From Bedellia somnulentella (lineage: Eukaryota; Arthropoda; Insecta; Lepidoptera; Bedelliidae): DNA of 64,000 nucleotides. The stretch covers positions 10,354,001 through 10,418,000 of the forward strand of contig OY755177.1 of NCBI GenBank assembly GCA_963576735.1. The letters are read 5' to 3'. Below, in pieces: positions 31,251 through 40,463 of the stretch (the stretch's first letter is position 1; each line of letters starts with the position of its first letter). The position numbers and the translations under genes were made by a program. The notes under the pieces were generated by a model, which did no database searches, was not told the DNA's origin, and saw nothing but the letters and a program-made list of their open reading frames with translations.

Positions 31251-31495
31251 TGTTTGATGTCGGCTTACAATAGCACTATCCCATTTCTTCCCGTGGGTGT
31301 TTGTAACGACAAATGTTGGCAACTAAGGGTTTTGGGGCTTTTTAAGTAATTTTGGTTGATGCAGTTAGAGACCCATCAGCAACAGCCTTTATTTTACAAT
31401 CTTTTTCCAACGCAACTTCCTGAAGTGACTTGGTAATTTCTAATTCCCTAGCTCTAGCTACCCCTTTTACTGATTTTTAGCCCTGAGTATCAGTA
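31251..31495 (+). mobile_element. SINE-like family A, full length
   Basis: Sense copy from GCTGTTTGATGTCGGCTTAC to TTTTTAGCCCTGAGTATCAG. It carries a small insertion after GTTTGTAACGAC and a mutated tail. Confidence 0.8.
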
Positions 31496-31932
31496 TGAAT
31501 ATTCTCACATATTCGAACCTTATGATATTCAGATTCGTAGGTTATTAAAAGCTGAATCACCTGATTAATAAATAGTAAAGACCACACTTAACTGTCGTGT
31601 CGGTTCTGGTTTCTATCACGGTATTAGACGTTAGTGTACCATTCCGCACTTGTTACTATTAGCATAAAAGTGAGAAAGCTCAAAATTAATAATTATCTTT
31701 TGGTCTAAGCTCTTTTATTTAGCGTCGGGTGGCGTGGGGGCTGGATTTCTGCTGCGCCATCTACCTTGTGTAGACTGGGTTGCAGGTTTTCACCTGTCCA
31801 TGGCACTTTAGATGCTTCCGATGAAGGCTCGGGTGATCTGACACAAAGTCAATTTTGTTACATGTTTTTGTACTGAATTTTATTTTTATTCTTTGTATTA
31901 ATTGGGGTACCGAATCGAACGCCTTTTATTAT
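31496..31932. other. Unassigned flank of the R4-like element
   Basis: 31,690-31,930 is less AT-rich (GGTGGCGTGGGGGCTGGATT, CTTCCGATGAAGGCTCGGGT) and may be extra 3' UTR of the R4-like element or an older repeat. No frame or match in the window decides between these. Confidence 0.3.
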
Positions 31933-32041
31933 TATTTTGGGCATGACTTTTAGTTCCTCGCCTCTCCCATGGCCGAGAAAGAAAATAAGAATTTTAAATG
32001 GGTGAGGCGGTACTCCCCGACAAAAGAAGAGTCGGTCAAGG

Positions 32042-32585
32042 TCAGGGGCTCAGGTTCAAGAACCGACGGACGATCCGTGCCGTATCGACCAGCACCGCTT
32101 TCTGCATTTGTGTTGGAACCGACACACCACAGAAATCCAAACGCCTCAAGTTGGTCGCGAGGCTGGTTTCAATTAATCCGTTCGCGGACAAAACAATTGG
32201 GATTATTTCTGTCGAAGTCACACCCCACATGTCGGTGATTTCGTGAGCCAGATCGAGATACTTCCGACGCTTCTCGGTTTCAGCTTTCACGAGACCCTCG
32301 TCATGAGGGATAGTGACATCCACTAGAAATACCCTCGACTGCGACCGATCGCATACCACGATATCACGCTTATTTGCTAGAATAGTCCTGTCCATGATAA
32401 CGGATCGGTCCCAATAGATTTTCGCACGGTCGTTTTCCAGGATTGGCTCCGGCAGATACTTGTAACATGGCAGCCTCTGTTGCAAGAGCGTCAGAGCGAG
32501 CTCCTGATGTAGGATTTTGGCTTCTTGGTTGTGTCTGTGTAAGTACTCAGTGTTAGCAAGAGCCGAACAACCGGAAATAACATGC
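32042..32585 (-). pseudogene. R4-like restriction-like endonuclease domain
   Basis: About 180 codons. HVISGCSALANTEYLHRHNQ completes the CCHC finger and leads into LPCYKYLPEPILEND. Then comes ANKRDIVVCDRSQSRVFLVD followed by VTIPHDEGLVKAETEKRRKY, the PD-(x)n-D core of R2/R4-type endonucleases that nicks the target DNA. The usual proline before the first aspartate is an arginine here, while the aspartates remain. WGVTSTEIIPIVLSANGLIE is a typical C-terminal segment. The domain is open to its stop at 32,042 but has no start of its own, being cut off by the MITE. Confidence 0.82.
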
Positions 32586-32840
32586 CGCACTCTCAGAACG
32601 AAACAGGCTCAAGTCAAAAATAGTGATATTGAGTCACTATCATAGAGAGACATAAAAAAGTATGTTTTATCCGATGAATAGTAAAACAAAGGCACTTATT
32701 GTTAAAAAAAAGGATAGCGAATTTTTCATCCCTATAACAATATGTGCCTTTGTTTTTGAAGCATACTTTTTTATGCCTCTGTATGGTTGCTGCTCAATAT
32801 CACTATTTTTGACTTGAGCCTCTTTCGTTCTGAGAGTGCG
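32586..32840. mobile_element. MITE with ~100-bp inverted repeats, ATGC TSD
   Basis: 255-bp element with perfect outer ends CGCACTCTCAGAACGAAA and complement. The inverted similarity extends about 100 bases inward with mismatches (GGCTCAAGTCAAAAATAGTG, CATAAAAAAGTATG, CAAAGGCAC.TATTGTTA). It is flanked by ATGC at 32,582-32,585 and 32,841-32,844. Removing element plus one ATGC restores the R4-like frame exactly, which confirms the boundaries. No transposase. A 4-base duplication fits several DNA-transposon groups, so no superfamily is assigned. Confidence 0.88.
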
Positions 32841-33100
32841 ATGCCTAAGTGACTCTCCGGTACGGCCACATGCCCGACAAACGTCTGTGGTACCGTCCTT
32901 TAGGATGTATTTCCGATAGTTCCGCGTCTTGATAACCTGGTCTTGTATTGCACAGACAAAACCTTCGATTTCCCCAAAGAGGTCCTCGAACGCAGCCAAT
33001 GCATTGAGGCTTTACGGTCCACGAAAGGTTCGTGAAGTACCTTGTAAAACCTACCGTGCAGCTCTTCCTCATTCCATACGGACTCCCGATCAGATGTGCT
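32841..33100 (-). pseudogene. R4-like linker and first half of CCHC finger
   Basis: Frames contain [20 protein letters not shown] (in another register) and then [39 protein letters not shown]. The finger C-x2-C-x8-H-x4-C is split: its histidine codon (32,841-32,843) is the last base triplet before the MITE, and the final cysteine lies beyond it. Confidence 0.8.
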
Positions 33101-33101
33101 A

Positions 33102-33300
33102 AGTAAATAAATAAATAAATTTCTTTATTCATTACCCACAGTAATACATCTAAACATCAAATACATATTAGAATAGGCTAGGTAGCAAGCTAAAAGTACA
33201 ATTTTTGTATCGATATGTTTCAATATTAGGCACATATAGGAAAATCGGTTAACTTATCATACTTCAAGATAATCTTAATTACTTAACCTTACTTTATGTA
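33102..33300 (-). mobile_element. LINE-type tail inserted in the R4-like relic
   Basis: Minus-strand reading ends AATGAATAAAGAAATTTA with a (TTTA)n tail at 33,102-33,121. This AT-rich block interrupts R4-like coding sequence on both sides. The source family was not identified. Confidence 0.6.
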
Positions 33301-33313
33301 CCTCCGGGGTTCG

Positions 33314-33775
33314 CTAGTCCTGTGAAGCCAACGATAAGGGAGTCAGTCTGTTATCACTAGCGACCACCTCTCCCCGAATACTATCATCCGACATCGTCAA
33401 AAAATAGTTCCTGAGGTTGCATACCTCGCAGTTGTGCATGGTTTTGGCACTCAAGAGGCCCCGGCCACCACACTTCCGCGGGATATACAATCTCAGAACC
33501 GACGATCTCGGATGATGCATTCGATGAGAGGTCTGTGGACTCGTCTGTCCAGAGCGTCAATTTCAGTCTGAGTCCATCTGAGGACGCCAAATGTGTACAT
33601 CAGTACAGGCATGACTCAGGAGTTAATGGCTCGGATTTTACTAACGCCTGACTATGACTAGCTATTAAGCACACCTTTCAGGCGTTTATAAAACTCCTCG
33701 CAAACACTCAGTTTCACGTTTGCCACCTTCACACCGATGGTCTGTGACATGCCCAGATACCGGTATGTTTCAGCC
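33314..33775 (-). pseudogene. R4-like RT C-terminal region, frameshifted
   Basis: Pieces in two frames: AETYRYLGMSQTIGVKVANV with FYKRLKGVLNS (from about 33,780 to 33,660), then VLRLYIPRKCGGRGLLSAKT with CNLRNYFL and LTPLSLASQD (33,510-33,315). RLYxPRKxGGRGL is a hallmark after the RT domain in R2/R4 proteins. At least two frame changes separate the pieces. Confidence 0.75.
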
Positions 33776-34140
33776 TCAGAAAGTGCCCTTAAAATGATTG
33801 GTGCCGACACCATCAGAGTGCACGACATGCCCCTTCTTGACATGGATGACCGCACATTTATCAACCCCGAGCTCCATCTTTACGGAAGTACTGAAATCAT
33901 TAGTGATTGTCAGCAGCTCCGCCAATCTGTCAGCTGTGGGGGCGTAAAGCTTCAGGTTATCCATATAAAGGAGATAGGGCAGGCGTGGTCCGCCTCTCCG
34001 AAACTGAAAGCCTGTCCCCGAATTCTCCAAGAGTGAACTTAGAGGATTCAGGGCCAAGCAACCGACCCTACATCCGTTCTGAGCTCCAGAGATCACATTG
34101 TTATCAACAATGTGTTGAGTAATCTTGGAGTCAGAACGGA
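33776..34140 (-). pseudogene. R4-like reverse transcriptase, core with internal deletion
   Basis: ITQHIVDNNVISGAQNGCRV is followed directly by GCLALNPLSSLLENSGTGFQ and then LPYLLYMDNLKLYAPTADRL. In family members well over a hundred residues, including motif A with the first catalytic aspartate, lie between the NGC segment and LALNPLS; here they are gone. The catalytic box reads YMDN (33,956-33,967) where YMDD is expected, so the second aspartate is lost too. This segment cannot be an active polymerase. Confidence 0.8.
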
Positions 34141-34142
34141 TG

Positions 34143-35537
34143 TCAAGGCCTTGTAAATTGTACGAAGACAAGTATTGGGGCGATACTGGATGGATCCGCG
34201 GTAGCATCACTCTTTGGAGCTAAAAGATTGACCCCAGTAGTTAAAAAGTTTGGGAGCGTCCCGCTGCTCTCGAGGGCACTTTGGAACTGACGGGCGAGAG
34301 TATCGTGACAGCACGTGAACCCATTCAACCAGTAATGGTGCAATCCGTCCGGCCCTGGACTTTTCCAGTTCGGGGCCTTACGGGTCGCAGCCACCACATC
34401 CTCCTCGGATATGTTGACGGGGTTAATGGGCGCTATGGGTTCGCAAGCTCCCTCGACTGCCTCAAACCATCGGCCCTCTTCGTCGTGACCAACATTCAGC
34501 GACCAAAGCCCACGCCAAAAGGCAACTACATCGGCTTTTTCCGGTTGCTGACCCGTCGAAACCACATCGGGATGCTCCAAAGTTCTGTAGAACTTCTTCT
34601 GGTCACTCATGAAGAGACGATTCTGTTGGTACCTCTTTACTCTTTCAGAATATCGCCTAATTCGCTTACCCCTAGCAACTATCTTCTGCTTCAGATCATC
34701 GATGCGCTTCACTAGTCTACAGGCAAACTCCAGTGAGTTGTCAAAGACATTCTCACCGGAGAATGCCTCCCTGACAAAGCGCACTACCCTCGGCCTATTG
34801 TTGCCTGATCTGAAGCTGGTCAGTTTGCCGATGAGGACCCTGGCCTTTGTGATACGGCTTTCAATCCGCCTCATCCAGGCTGGTCTAGTTCTAGTCCTGA
34901 GACTAGTACTGCCAGCCTGGCGGGAGCCACCAGCTCTTGTTGGCGGCATCCTGACGCCGACAAATTCACAAACTGTCATTGCGGCGCCAAAGAGAATTGA
35001 ATCCGTATCCCAAAAGTCCATGCTGCTCTCTAAAAATGAGGGCAGCATATTATTGACGGCTTCAACGACATCCCGAACCTTGATGCTGAGAGGAACTCGG
35101 GGCAGCCTCGGCCTCCTTTCGAGAGGCACTTGGTGATAATCGAGGATCGTCTCTTCGAGTGCGCTCCTCACCAAATCCAAATCCAGGGAGACTGTTCCCC
35201 AATCGCTTTCCGCACCCCCCACATCCGGCAGGTTAACAATCGGCTCCCTCCGTACTTCCCGCTCAGGGACAGTAGGGAGAACCTCCAAGGGTGGCTCTCC
35301 GTCCAGCGGAGGAACAGCCTCGCGTCGCAATTGTTCGAGTTCGGTAGTGCTAAAAAGTTCTGAGCGCTGTATGTACCGAACTCGGTATGCCAGGTTTTGT
35401 TCTGTGACGGTTAGGGTTCCAGCCGCAGAAATTCGCGGTACATTGCTGCCCGATAACCCGTCCGTCCAGTTCTTGAACTCGAGGTTTATTTTAATCATGT
35501 GAATGTATGTTCGAACCAAATAAGGTAGTCGTAACAT
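34143..35537 (-). pseudogene. R4-like ORF, N-terminal part
   Basis: The longest open frame in the window, 464 codons. It carries NWTDGLSGSNVPRISAAGTL near residues 23-43, a basic arginine/tyrosine-rich segment near residues 270-310, and the RT entry motif APNWKSPGPDGLHHYWLNGF at about residues 388-407, typical of R4/Dong-type proteins. The frame then slips at VNLLAPKSDATADPSS, where small deletions join it to a different register, so the true protein continues into the frame at 34,210-33,776. The methionine at 35,537 need not be the original start, because the 5' boundary with the RTE-a scrap at 35.55 kb is not resolved. Confidence 0.8.
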
Positions 35538-35544
35538 TTATACT

Positions 35545-35625
35545 TATACCATCATTTCCTAATGGAGTAGGTAAATGGTATTGAGCCCCACTTTGTATGA
35601 TCCCGAAAAACCATTTTTTGGTCGT
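35545..35625 (-). mobile_element. RTE-a 3' end scrap
   Basis: ACTTATACCATCATTTCCTA, ATGGAGTAGGTAAATG and CCACTTTGTATGATCCCG match the RTE-a 3' end. It borders the 5' side of the R4-like relic. Confidence 0.55.
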
Positions 35626-35768
35626 TGTACCTATGATGAAAAACAAATCGCTTCTTCTGCATAACTTAATATTCCTTTATCTTAACTGAAAACTTGGCTA
35701 AGAACCATTTAAGAATAAAATATAGATAATTTTGAATTCATTCATGAAGTATGAAGTATTAAGATACA

Positions 35769-36010
35769 TACAAACATACATATACTCAAGGCTATAAATC
35801 CTTAAAAGGGGTAGCCAGAGCCAAGGAATAAGAAATTTCTCAGCCACTTTTGGAAATTTGTGTGGGGAAAAGATGGCAAAATAAAGGTTGTTGGTGATGG
35901 GTCTCCAACCGCATCGCCCAAAAATCCCTTAAAAGCCCCCAATACCGTTAGTCGCCTCTTACGTACACCCACCGGAAGAAATGGGGTAGTGCTATTCTAA
36001 GCCGGCACTA
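35769..36010 (-). mobile_element. SINE-like family A, full length
   Basis: Minus-strand copy from AACATACATATACTCAAGGC to TTCTAAGCCGGCACTA, with few differences from the consensus; a TATGTATG run follows its 5' end. Confidence 0.88.
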
Positions 36011-36377
36011 TGTATGTATAAATGTATTCTTGTATAACATTAATATATGTAGACAAATTAATGTATTGATGCCTGATGGTTCTTCCTAAAACGAATATAC
36101 TTGTCACACATTATTTATAATTTATTGTAAAACACATGGTCATATTATCATATTTAATAAATTAAGTTATTATAAATATTACAAATGATTTATTTTTATG
36201 ACATACGCGTTTTTTAAGAACTATACCGATAGTTCATCATCCATGGTATTTTTATTACCCTGCTTCTGCCATTTGCTTATCTATCTAACTCATAAGCGAC
36301 TTTAATACTTCAAAAAAAATTATAAAACAATATCTGAAAAATATGGAAACAGAAGATAAAAGTTTGTTTACACTTAT
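36011..36377. other. AT-rich DNA, nothing recognised
   Basis: No element or gene recognised. Confidence 0.4.
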
Positions 36378-36545
36378 AAATACATACATATACTCACGCC
36401 ATAGTTTCACATTGGGGTGAGCAGAGACTATTTATAGCCACTTTGTACGATCCTGGCAAACCTCTCTAGCTTCGTCTACATCCATCAATCTTTTCATACA
36501 TGCTCTTTAATTCTTCACACTTCCGACGCCTGTACACACTCTCAC
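36378..36545 (-). mobile_element. RTE-a 3' end
   Basis: ACATACATATACTCACGCCA, CACATTGGGGTGAGCAGAGA, ATAGCCACTTTGTACGATCC and GGCAAACCTCTCTAGCTTCG through CACTTCCGACGCCTG. A relatively young copy of the terminal 160 bases. Confidence 0.8.
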
Positions 36546-36639
36546 AACTAATATATAAAATTATACAATTCAGCGCATTGTTGGTAATTGTCCATTTAAT
36601 TGGGTAATTCTTTAAATATAAGCTCATAGACTAGTAGTA

Positions 36640-37045
36640 GACTGCCTCCGTGGTGTAGCGTTGAAGCGCTTGGTTTAAAGTACGGAGGTCTCGGATTCCA
36701 TTCCCGAGGGGTGGTAATAAATTTCTAAAATTAAACCCATAGTATTTTCTAAGACTTTGATTTCACATTATAATTAAAACATTTGTTGGTAAACACGCGA
36801 TTAAAATATCCGAAAATCAATAGTTGTCTCAATTATAAGATTAAACCCAGTTTGGAAGGATATTGCAGGCGTGAATCACCTGATTATCCGAAAATTAAGA
36901 TGATTCCGTGCTTCGGAGGCCACGTTAAGCCGTCGGTCCCGGCTACTTTACTTACAACCCGCAATTGGAAAGCGTGGTGGACTATGGCCAAATCGCCCTA
37001 TATAGGGTAGGCTCGAGCCCCTTGGTGGGGGCATATATGAGGAAG
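36640..37045 (+). mobile_element. SINE family D with tRNA-like head
   Basis: Head GACTGCCTCCGTGGTGTAGC holds a box A-like TGGTGTAGCG and a downstream GGAGGTCTCGGATTCCATTC with box B-like CGGATTCCATTCCC. The body follows with CACCTGATTATCCGAAAATT, GATTCCGTGCTTCGGAGGCC, CGTCGGTCCCGGCTA and GCGTGGTGGACTATGGCC, ending near GGGGGCATATATGAGG. The most complete D copy; family resemblance to common lepidopteran SINEs is from memory. Confidence 0.75.
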
Positions 37046-37136
37046 TGAGGAAGGTCATAGTTACCATCAAATAATAGCTAAATACTTCTATTACTTTGAT
37101 GACCTAGTTATTAAATATACATACATACATGTAAAC

Positions 37137-37297
37137 ACCGTGTAGTGTCGGCTTAGAATAACATTAACCCATTTCTTCCGGTGGGTGTACGTAAGAGGCG
37201 ACTAACGGACTTGGGGCTTTTTAAGGGATTTTTGGGCGATGCGGTTGGAGACCCGTCACCAACAAACATATAACTGAAATTCCAAAAGTGGTGTATG
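37137..37297 (+). mobile_element. SINE-like family A, left half of an inverted pair
   Basis: Sense copy with 5' part CCGTGTAGTGTCGGCTTAGA to GAGACCCGTCACCAAC, then shortened to TTCCAAAAGTGG plus a TATG run. It faces the next copy tail to tail, giving a palindrome with arms of at least 120 bases. Confidence 0.88.
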
Positions 37298-37552
37298 TAT
37301 GTATGTACATACATATATTGACGGCTATAAACCCCTTTACGGGGTAGCCAGAGCTGCGGAATAAGAAATTCCTCAGCCACTTTTGGAAGTTCAGTGGGGA
37401 AAAGATGGTAATAATAAATGTTTTTGGTGACGGGTCTCCAACCACATCGCCCAAAAATCACTTAAAAAGCCCCAAGTCCGTTAGTCGCCTCTTACGTACA
37501 CCCACCGGAAGAAATGGGGTAGTGCTATCCTAAGCCGGCACTACACAGCTAA
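37298..37552 (-). mobile_element. SINE-like family A, right half of an inverted pair
   Basis: Full-length minus-strand copy from GTACATACATATATTGACGG to GCCGGCACTACACAGC. It shares with its partner the variants AACGGACTTGGGGC and GAGACCCGTCACC, so the two are close relatives. Confidence 0.9.
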
Positions 37553-37582
37553 AGATGTTTGAGTAATTTTAAGTCTAACAAG

Positions 37583-37632
37583 TGCTAGCTACCCCTTTCG
37601 GGATTTATAGATGTGAGTATTTGTATGTATTT
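37583..37632 (+). mobile_element. SINE-like family A, 3' scrap
   Basis: GTGCTAGCTACCCCTTTCGG and GATTTATAGATGTGAGTATT, the last 50 bases of A. Confidence 0.65.
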
Positions 37633-38536
37633 TATTACTTCACCTATTTGGAATGTAAAATTATAAAAAAAATAAAGTAATGCATCCCGTGCAAAAGATA
37701 TGGTAGCCTTTACTTATTAAGTGTTTAAAGTAGAATGTTGCTCAACTTATTAAATTCAAACCAGTGGAAAAACGATTCCGAGAATCATATAAGAACTTTA
37801 TCAACGGTCACGTTTGTGTTTCAAGTTTATTGGAAATTCAACATGTTTATACGGCATCACTGATAATAAATAAAATGATTACTTATGGTTTTAAGTAAAG
37901 GAAGTTGCTACTGGGTGGTCCGGCTTCTTAATAATGGGAGTGCCAAATTTCATGTGCGGCTAAATACGTGTTTTATTGATGAGTAGCTTTCCGCCCGCAA
38001 TTATTTCTACGTAAACTACATTTTAATATAAGATGACTTGCACTAACCCGTTTGAGTTGAAAGCATTATACTTTATTATGAATAAAGAGTTTAAGGAAGT
38101 CTTTCTATCAAAAAAGACTCATTGGTTTTTGTTACGCCTGTGGTTTTTATGTAATACGTGGACACAGAGACCGAAAGATAGAGTTATTTTCAAAATTTGT
38201 GGATTTGTCTTCTATATCACCAATATTATATTCAATCGGGTTAAAACAATGTACAGTTTTGGCCCCAGGACAGTTTTACTATAGAATAACGATTTTACTT
38301 CGAAGAGGATTGAAGAGAACCATAGTGATGAGTGTGCATAAAGAAAGCCTAAACGTAATTGCCATTAAAACAACAATACAACGATAAACAACTGAAACAA
38401 CCTATTTATTTAAAAATTAATGGGACAGATACAAACTTTTTTAATAGTGTTCAAAAGCTAAACAAAAATGGTTAGCGATGTAGTTTTTCAAACCAGTTAC
38501 ATAAGAAACCTGTGTAATTGTGGCTGGCTAATTACT
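37633..38536. other. AT-rich DNA, nothing recognised
   Basis: About 900 bases. The plus-strand frame at 38,033-38,284 (83 codons) has no motif and no supporting splice signals. Confidence 0.4.
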
Positions 38537-38592
38537 TATTCCAAAGCCTACCCTTTCTTGGATTTTTAAACAGTGAATTAGATATGTAGGTA
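38537..38592 (+). mobile_element. SINE-like family A, 3' scrap
   Basis: TTCCAAAGCCTACCCTTTCT, TGGATTTTTAAACAGTGAAT: decayed end of A. Confidence 0.45.
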
Positions 38593-38639
38593 GTACTTAG
38601 TACGTAGTACTTATGCTAGTATATATCACTAGATATATA

Positions 38640-38735
38640 ATTTGAATGTTGTGTTCATGAAAACCGCATGTGGAGATTATTACTAATAAATAATCCCCGC
38701 CGGTGCCGAAATTTTTCTTTCCTTTATCTATTACT
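38640..38735. mobile_element. Family E fragment, two inverted pieces
   Basis: TTCATGAAAACCGCATGTGG (minus orientation of the conserved E end) is joined to CCCGCCGGTGCCGAAATTTT followed by TCTTTCCTTT (plus orientation of the tRNA-like 3' end). The head-to-head layout recalls the hairpin form at 21.5 kb. Confidence 0.55.
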
Positions 38736-38754
38736 ATCACTAGATATATTTTTT

Positions 38755-38822
38755 CCATACATTTCCACTACATTTCCCTACATTTCCATACATTTCCCTA
38801 CGTTTCACTACATTTCCCTAGA
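38755..38822. repeat. Minisatellite of CTACATTTCC units
   Basis: Six or so imperfect 10-base units (ATACATTTCC, ACTACATTTCC, CTACATTTCC, ATACATTTCC, CTACGTTTCA, CTACATTTCC). It replaces the normal 3' tail of the A copy that follows, where AAATCCCTAGAAGG would be expected. Confidence 0.75.
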
Positions 38823-39024
38823 AGGGGTAACCAGAGCTAAGGAATTATAAATTCCTCAGCCACTTTTGGAAGTTGAGTGGGGAAAAGATGGTAAAAATAA
38901 AGGTTTTTGGTGATGGGTCCGCATCGCCCAAAAATCCAATAAAAAGCTCCAATACCCTTAGTTGCCTCTTACGACACACGTGGAAAGAAAGGGGTAGCGA
39001 CATTCTAAGCCGGCACTACACGGT
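38823..39024 (-). mobile_element. SINE-like family A (subfamily A2), tail replaced
   Basis: Minus-strand A2 copy: AGAAGGGGTAACCAGAGCTA to TTCTAAGCCGGCACTACACG, with the A2 variants CTTACGACACACGTGG and GGGGTAGCGACATTC. Confidence 0.85.
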
Positions 39025-39185
39025 ATATTTTTTCTATCTAACACAATTATCAAATTTTCTTATTTCACAAAGCCTCAAAGGTCTGAAACCTCTGAAGGTT
39101 GCTGAGGTCAGACAGATGCGTCATGCGACCCGACCATAAAATAAAACACTAGGATTTTACTACGAACTGGAGTGAATGCGCCTGA
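39025..39185. other. Unassigned sequence with a mixed-composition patch
   Basis: 39,065-39,135 (GAAGGTTGCTGAGGTCAGAC, GATGCGTCATGCGACCC) looks like repeat debris but has no match in the window. Confidence 0.3.
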
Positions 39186-39312
39186 ACCTTGATGGAAGGG
39201 TTGATGAACTTAGTGATTGAAATGGTTTATTTCACATTTCAGATACTAAATACCTTAATGGAGGGTTGATGAACTTTAATTGAAATCGTTTAATTCGTAA
39301 TTTAGATACTTG
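39186..39312. repeat. Imperfect tandem duplication, ~65-bp unit
   Basis: CCTTGATGGAAGGGTTGATG..ATTTCAGATACT is followed by CCTTAATGGAGGGTTGATG..ATTTAGATACT. The units differ by small indels and substitutions, so the duplication is old. Confidence 0.75.
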
Positions 39313-40068
39313 TAAATGATGATATTGTGTGATGAATGCGATATGTTTACGATAAACTATGGCGGTTATTAGTTTGTTAAATTAATTAATCATCTACTTT
39401 TTGGACTGAAATAATATTGACAATATTAATTGTGTGTCTATTTATTAAACGAGAATATAATTTACAAGTCTGAAACTTTAGTTACTGTTTGAAACCTGCT
39501 TGTGACTTAAACTGCAACGTAAAAATTTCAGAAAGAAAAATAAAACAAATATCTTGACCAATATGGAAAACAATTTAGATTTTCTCCGGATTATCTCCGG
39601 GATTTGAATGTGTTAACATCATCTTCTCTTGAATCACTTAATTGGGAGACAAAAAGTCAGTAAGATTATGTGTACATCACAAAGAATTTCAATAAATGCA
39701 ACTATTCTCAGAAAACCTTTGAGCAAGCATCTTCATCATAACAATCACAACTTATCTCACCACCCACGTTTATTAATATCATCATTTTATCGTGAATTGA
39801 TTTCTTGCCGTTGAGCAACCATTCCTTTTTTCAATCAAAGGTAAGAAAGTAAATGTCTTATCGATACCCATCTATCATTTATATTTTAAAGCATTATTGA
39901 GCAAAGCAGGCAAATTTCATAGTTTGAAGATAGACTAATTTATTGTTTTTATTTACGTCTAGTCTCTGTCAGTCGGTTGAAGGTCGTTTTTCAATTCGGT
40001 GGTAACAGATTCAAATCCCATTAAAGACAAACTCTCCTTAGTAAATGTCTTTATGTTTTGAATATTTT
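39313..40068. other. AT-rich DNA, nothing recognised
   Basis: No element or coding frame with recognisable features. Confidence 0.4.
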
Positions 40069-40080
40069 ACAATTAAATGT

Positions 40081-40229
40081 CAGCCTTACCTATAATACCC
40101 ATCACCGGCAACCTTTATTTTACCATCGTTTCCCCACTCAACTTTCCAAAAGTGGCTGAGGATTTTTTAATTCCTTGGCTCTGGCTACCCCTTTTAGGGA
40201 TTTATAGCCGTAAGTATATGTATGTATGT
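40081..40229 (+). mobile_element. SINE-like family A, 5'-truncated, perfect TSD
   Basis: Contains only the 3' 150 bases of A, from near ACCCATCACCGGCAACC to GCCGTAAGTATATGTATG. Perfect 12-bp direct repeats ACAATTAAATGT at 40,069-40,080 and 40,230-40,241 bracket the shortened copy, so it was truncated at insertion, as LINE-type priming often does. Confidence 0.92.
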
Positions 40230-40463
40230 ACAATTAAATGTAATTATTTTAGAAGAATACAAAAAAAGGTAACTCATATGTTTTGTAAAACAAAAGAACC
40301 CGAATATACAATTTTATTTATCACTTCTCAATAATAAAATTATCGCTCATAGTTTCTACAAAATAATATTCGAGATATTCACTCAGACATACTAAGATAT
40401 ACACACCAGTTACGTCTAGCATTGACTAGACGCCTATTTGAAAATGTAAGATTTATATGTCAA

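Larger units (their letters stand above)
31933..35540 (-). mobile_element. R4/Dong-like non-LTR retrotransposon relic
   Basis: Minus-strand relic reading, 5' to 3': an N-terminal region and reverse-transcriptase entry (35,537-34,143), the RT catalytic box region (about 34,120-33,780), the RT C-terminal 'PRKCGGRGL' region (about 33,510-33,310), a linker, a CCHC finger, and a restriction-like endonuclease domain (32,583-32,045). This order, with the nuclease at the C-terminus, separates R2/R4-type elements from Jockey or RTE types. The 3' end is placed at a short AATAATAATAA run near 31,933-31,945; Dong of Bombyx is known to use TAA repeats as target. The relic is disabled by frameshifts, a deletion of the RT core, a LINE-tail insertion and a MITE. 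Confidence 0.85.

Noticed and set aside
34281..35363. Plus-strand frames of 144, 175 and 77 codons
   Set aside because: Shadows of the minus-strand R4-like ORF, which shows the family motifs.
36640..36715. A tRNA gene at the head of D
   Set aside because: The tRNA-like boxes lead straight into the D body found at other sites, so it is a SINE head.
38033..38284. 83-codon frame with a hydrophobic end
   Set aside because: Single unsupported frame in AT-rich DNA; no homology recognised, no splice sites.
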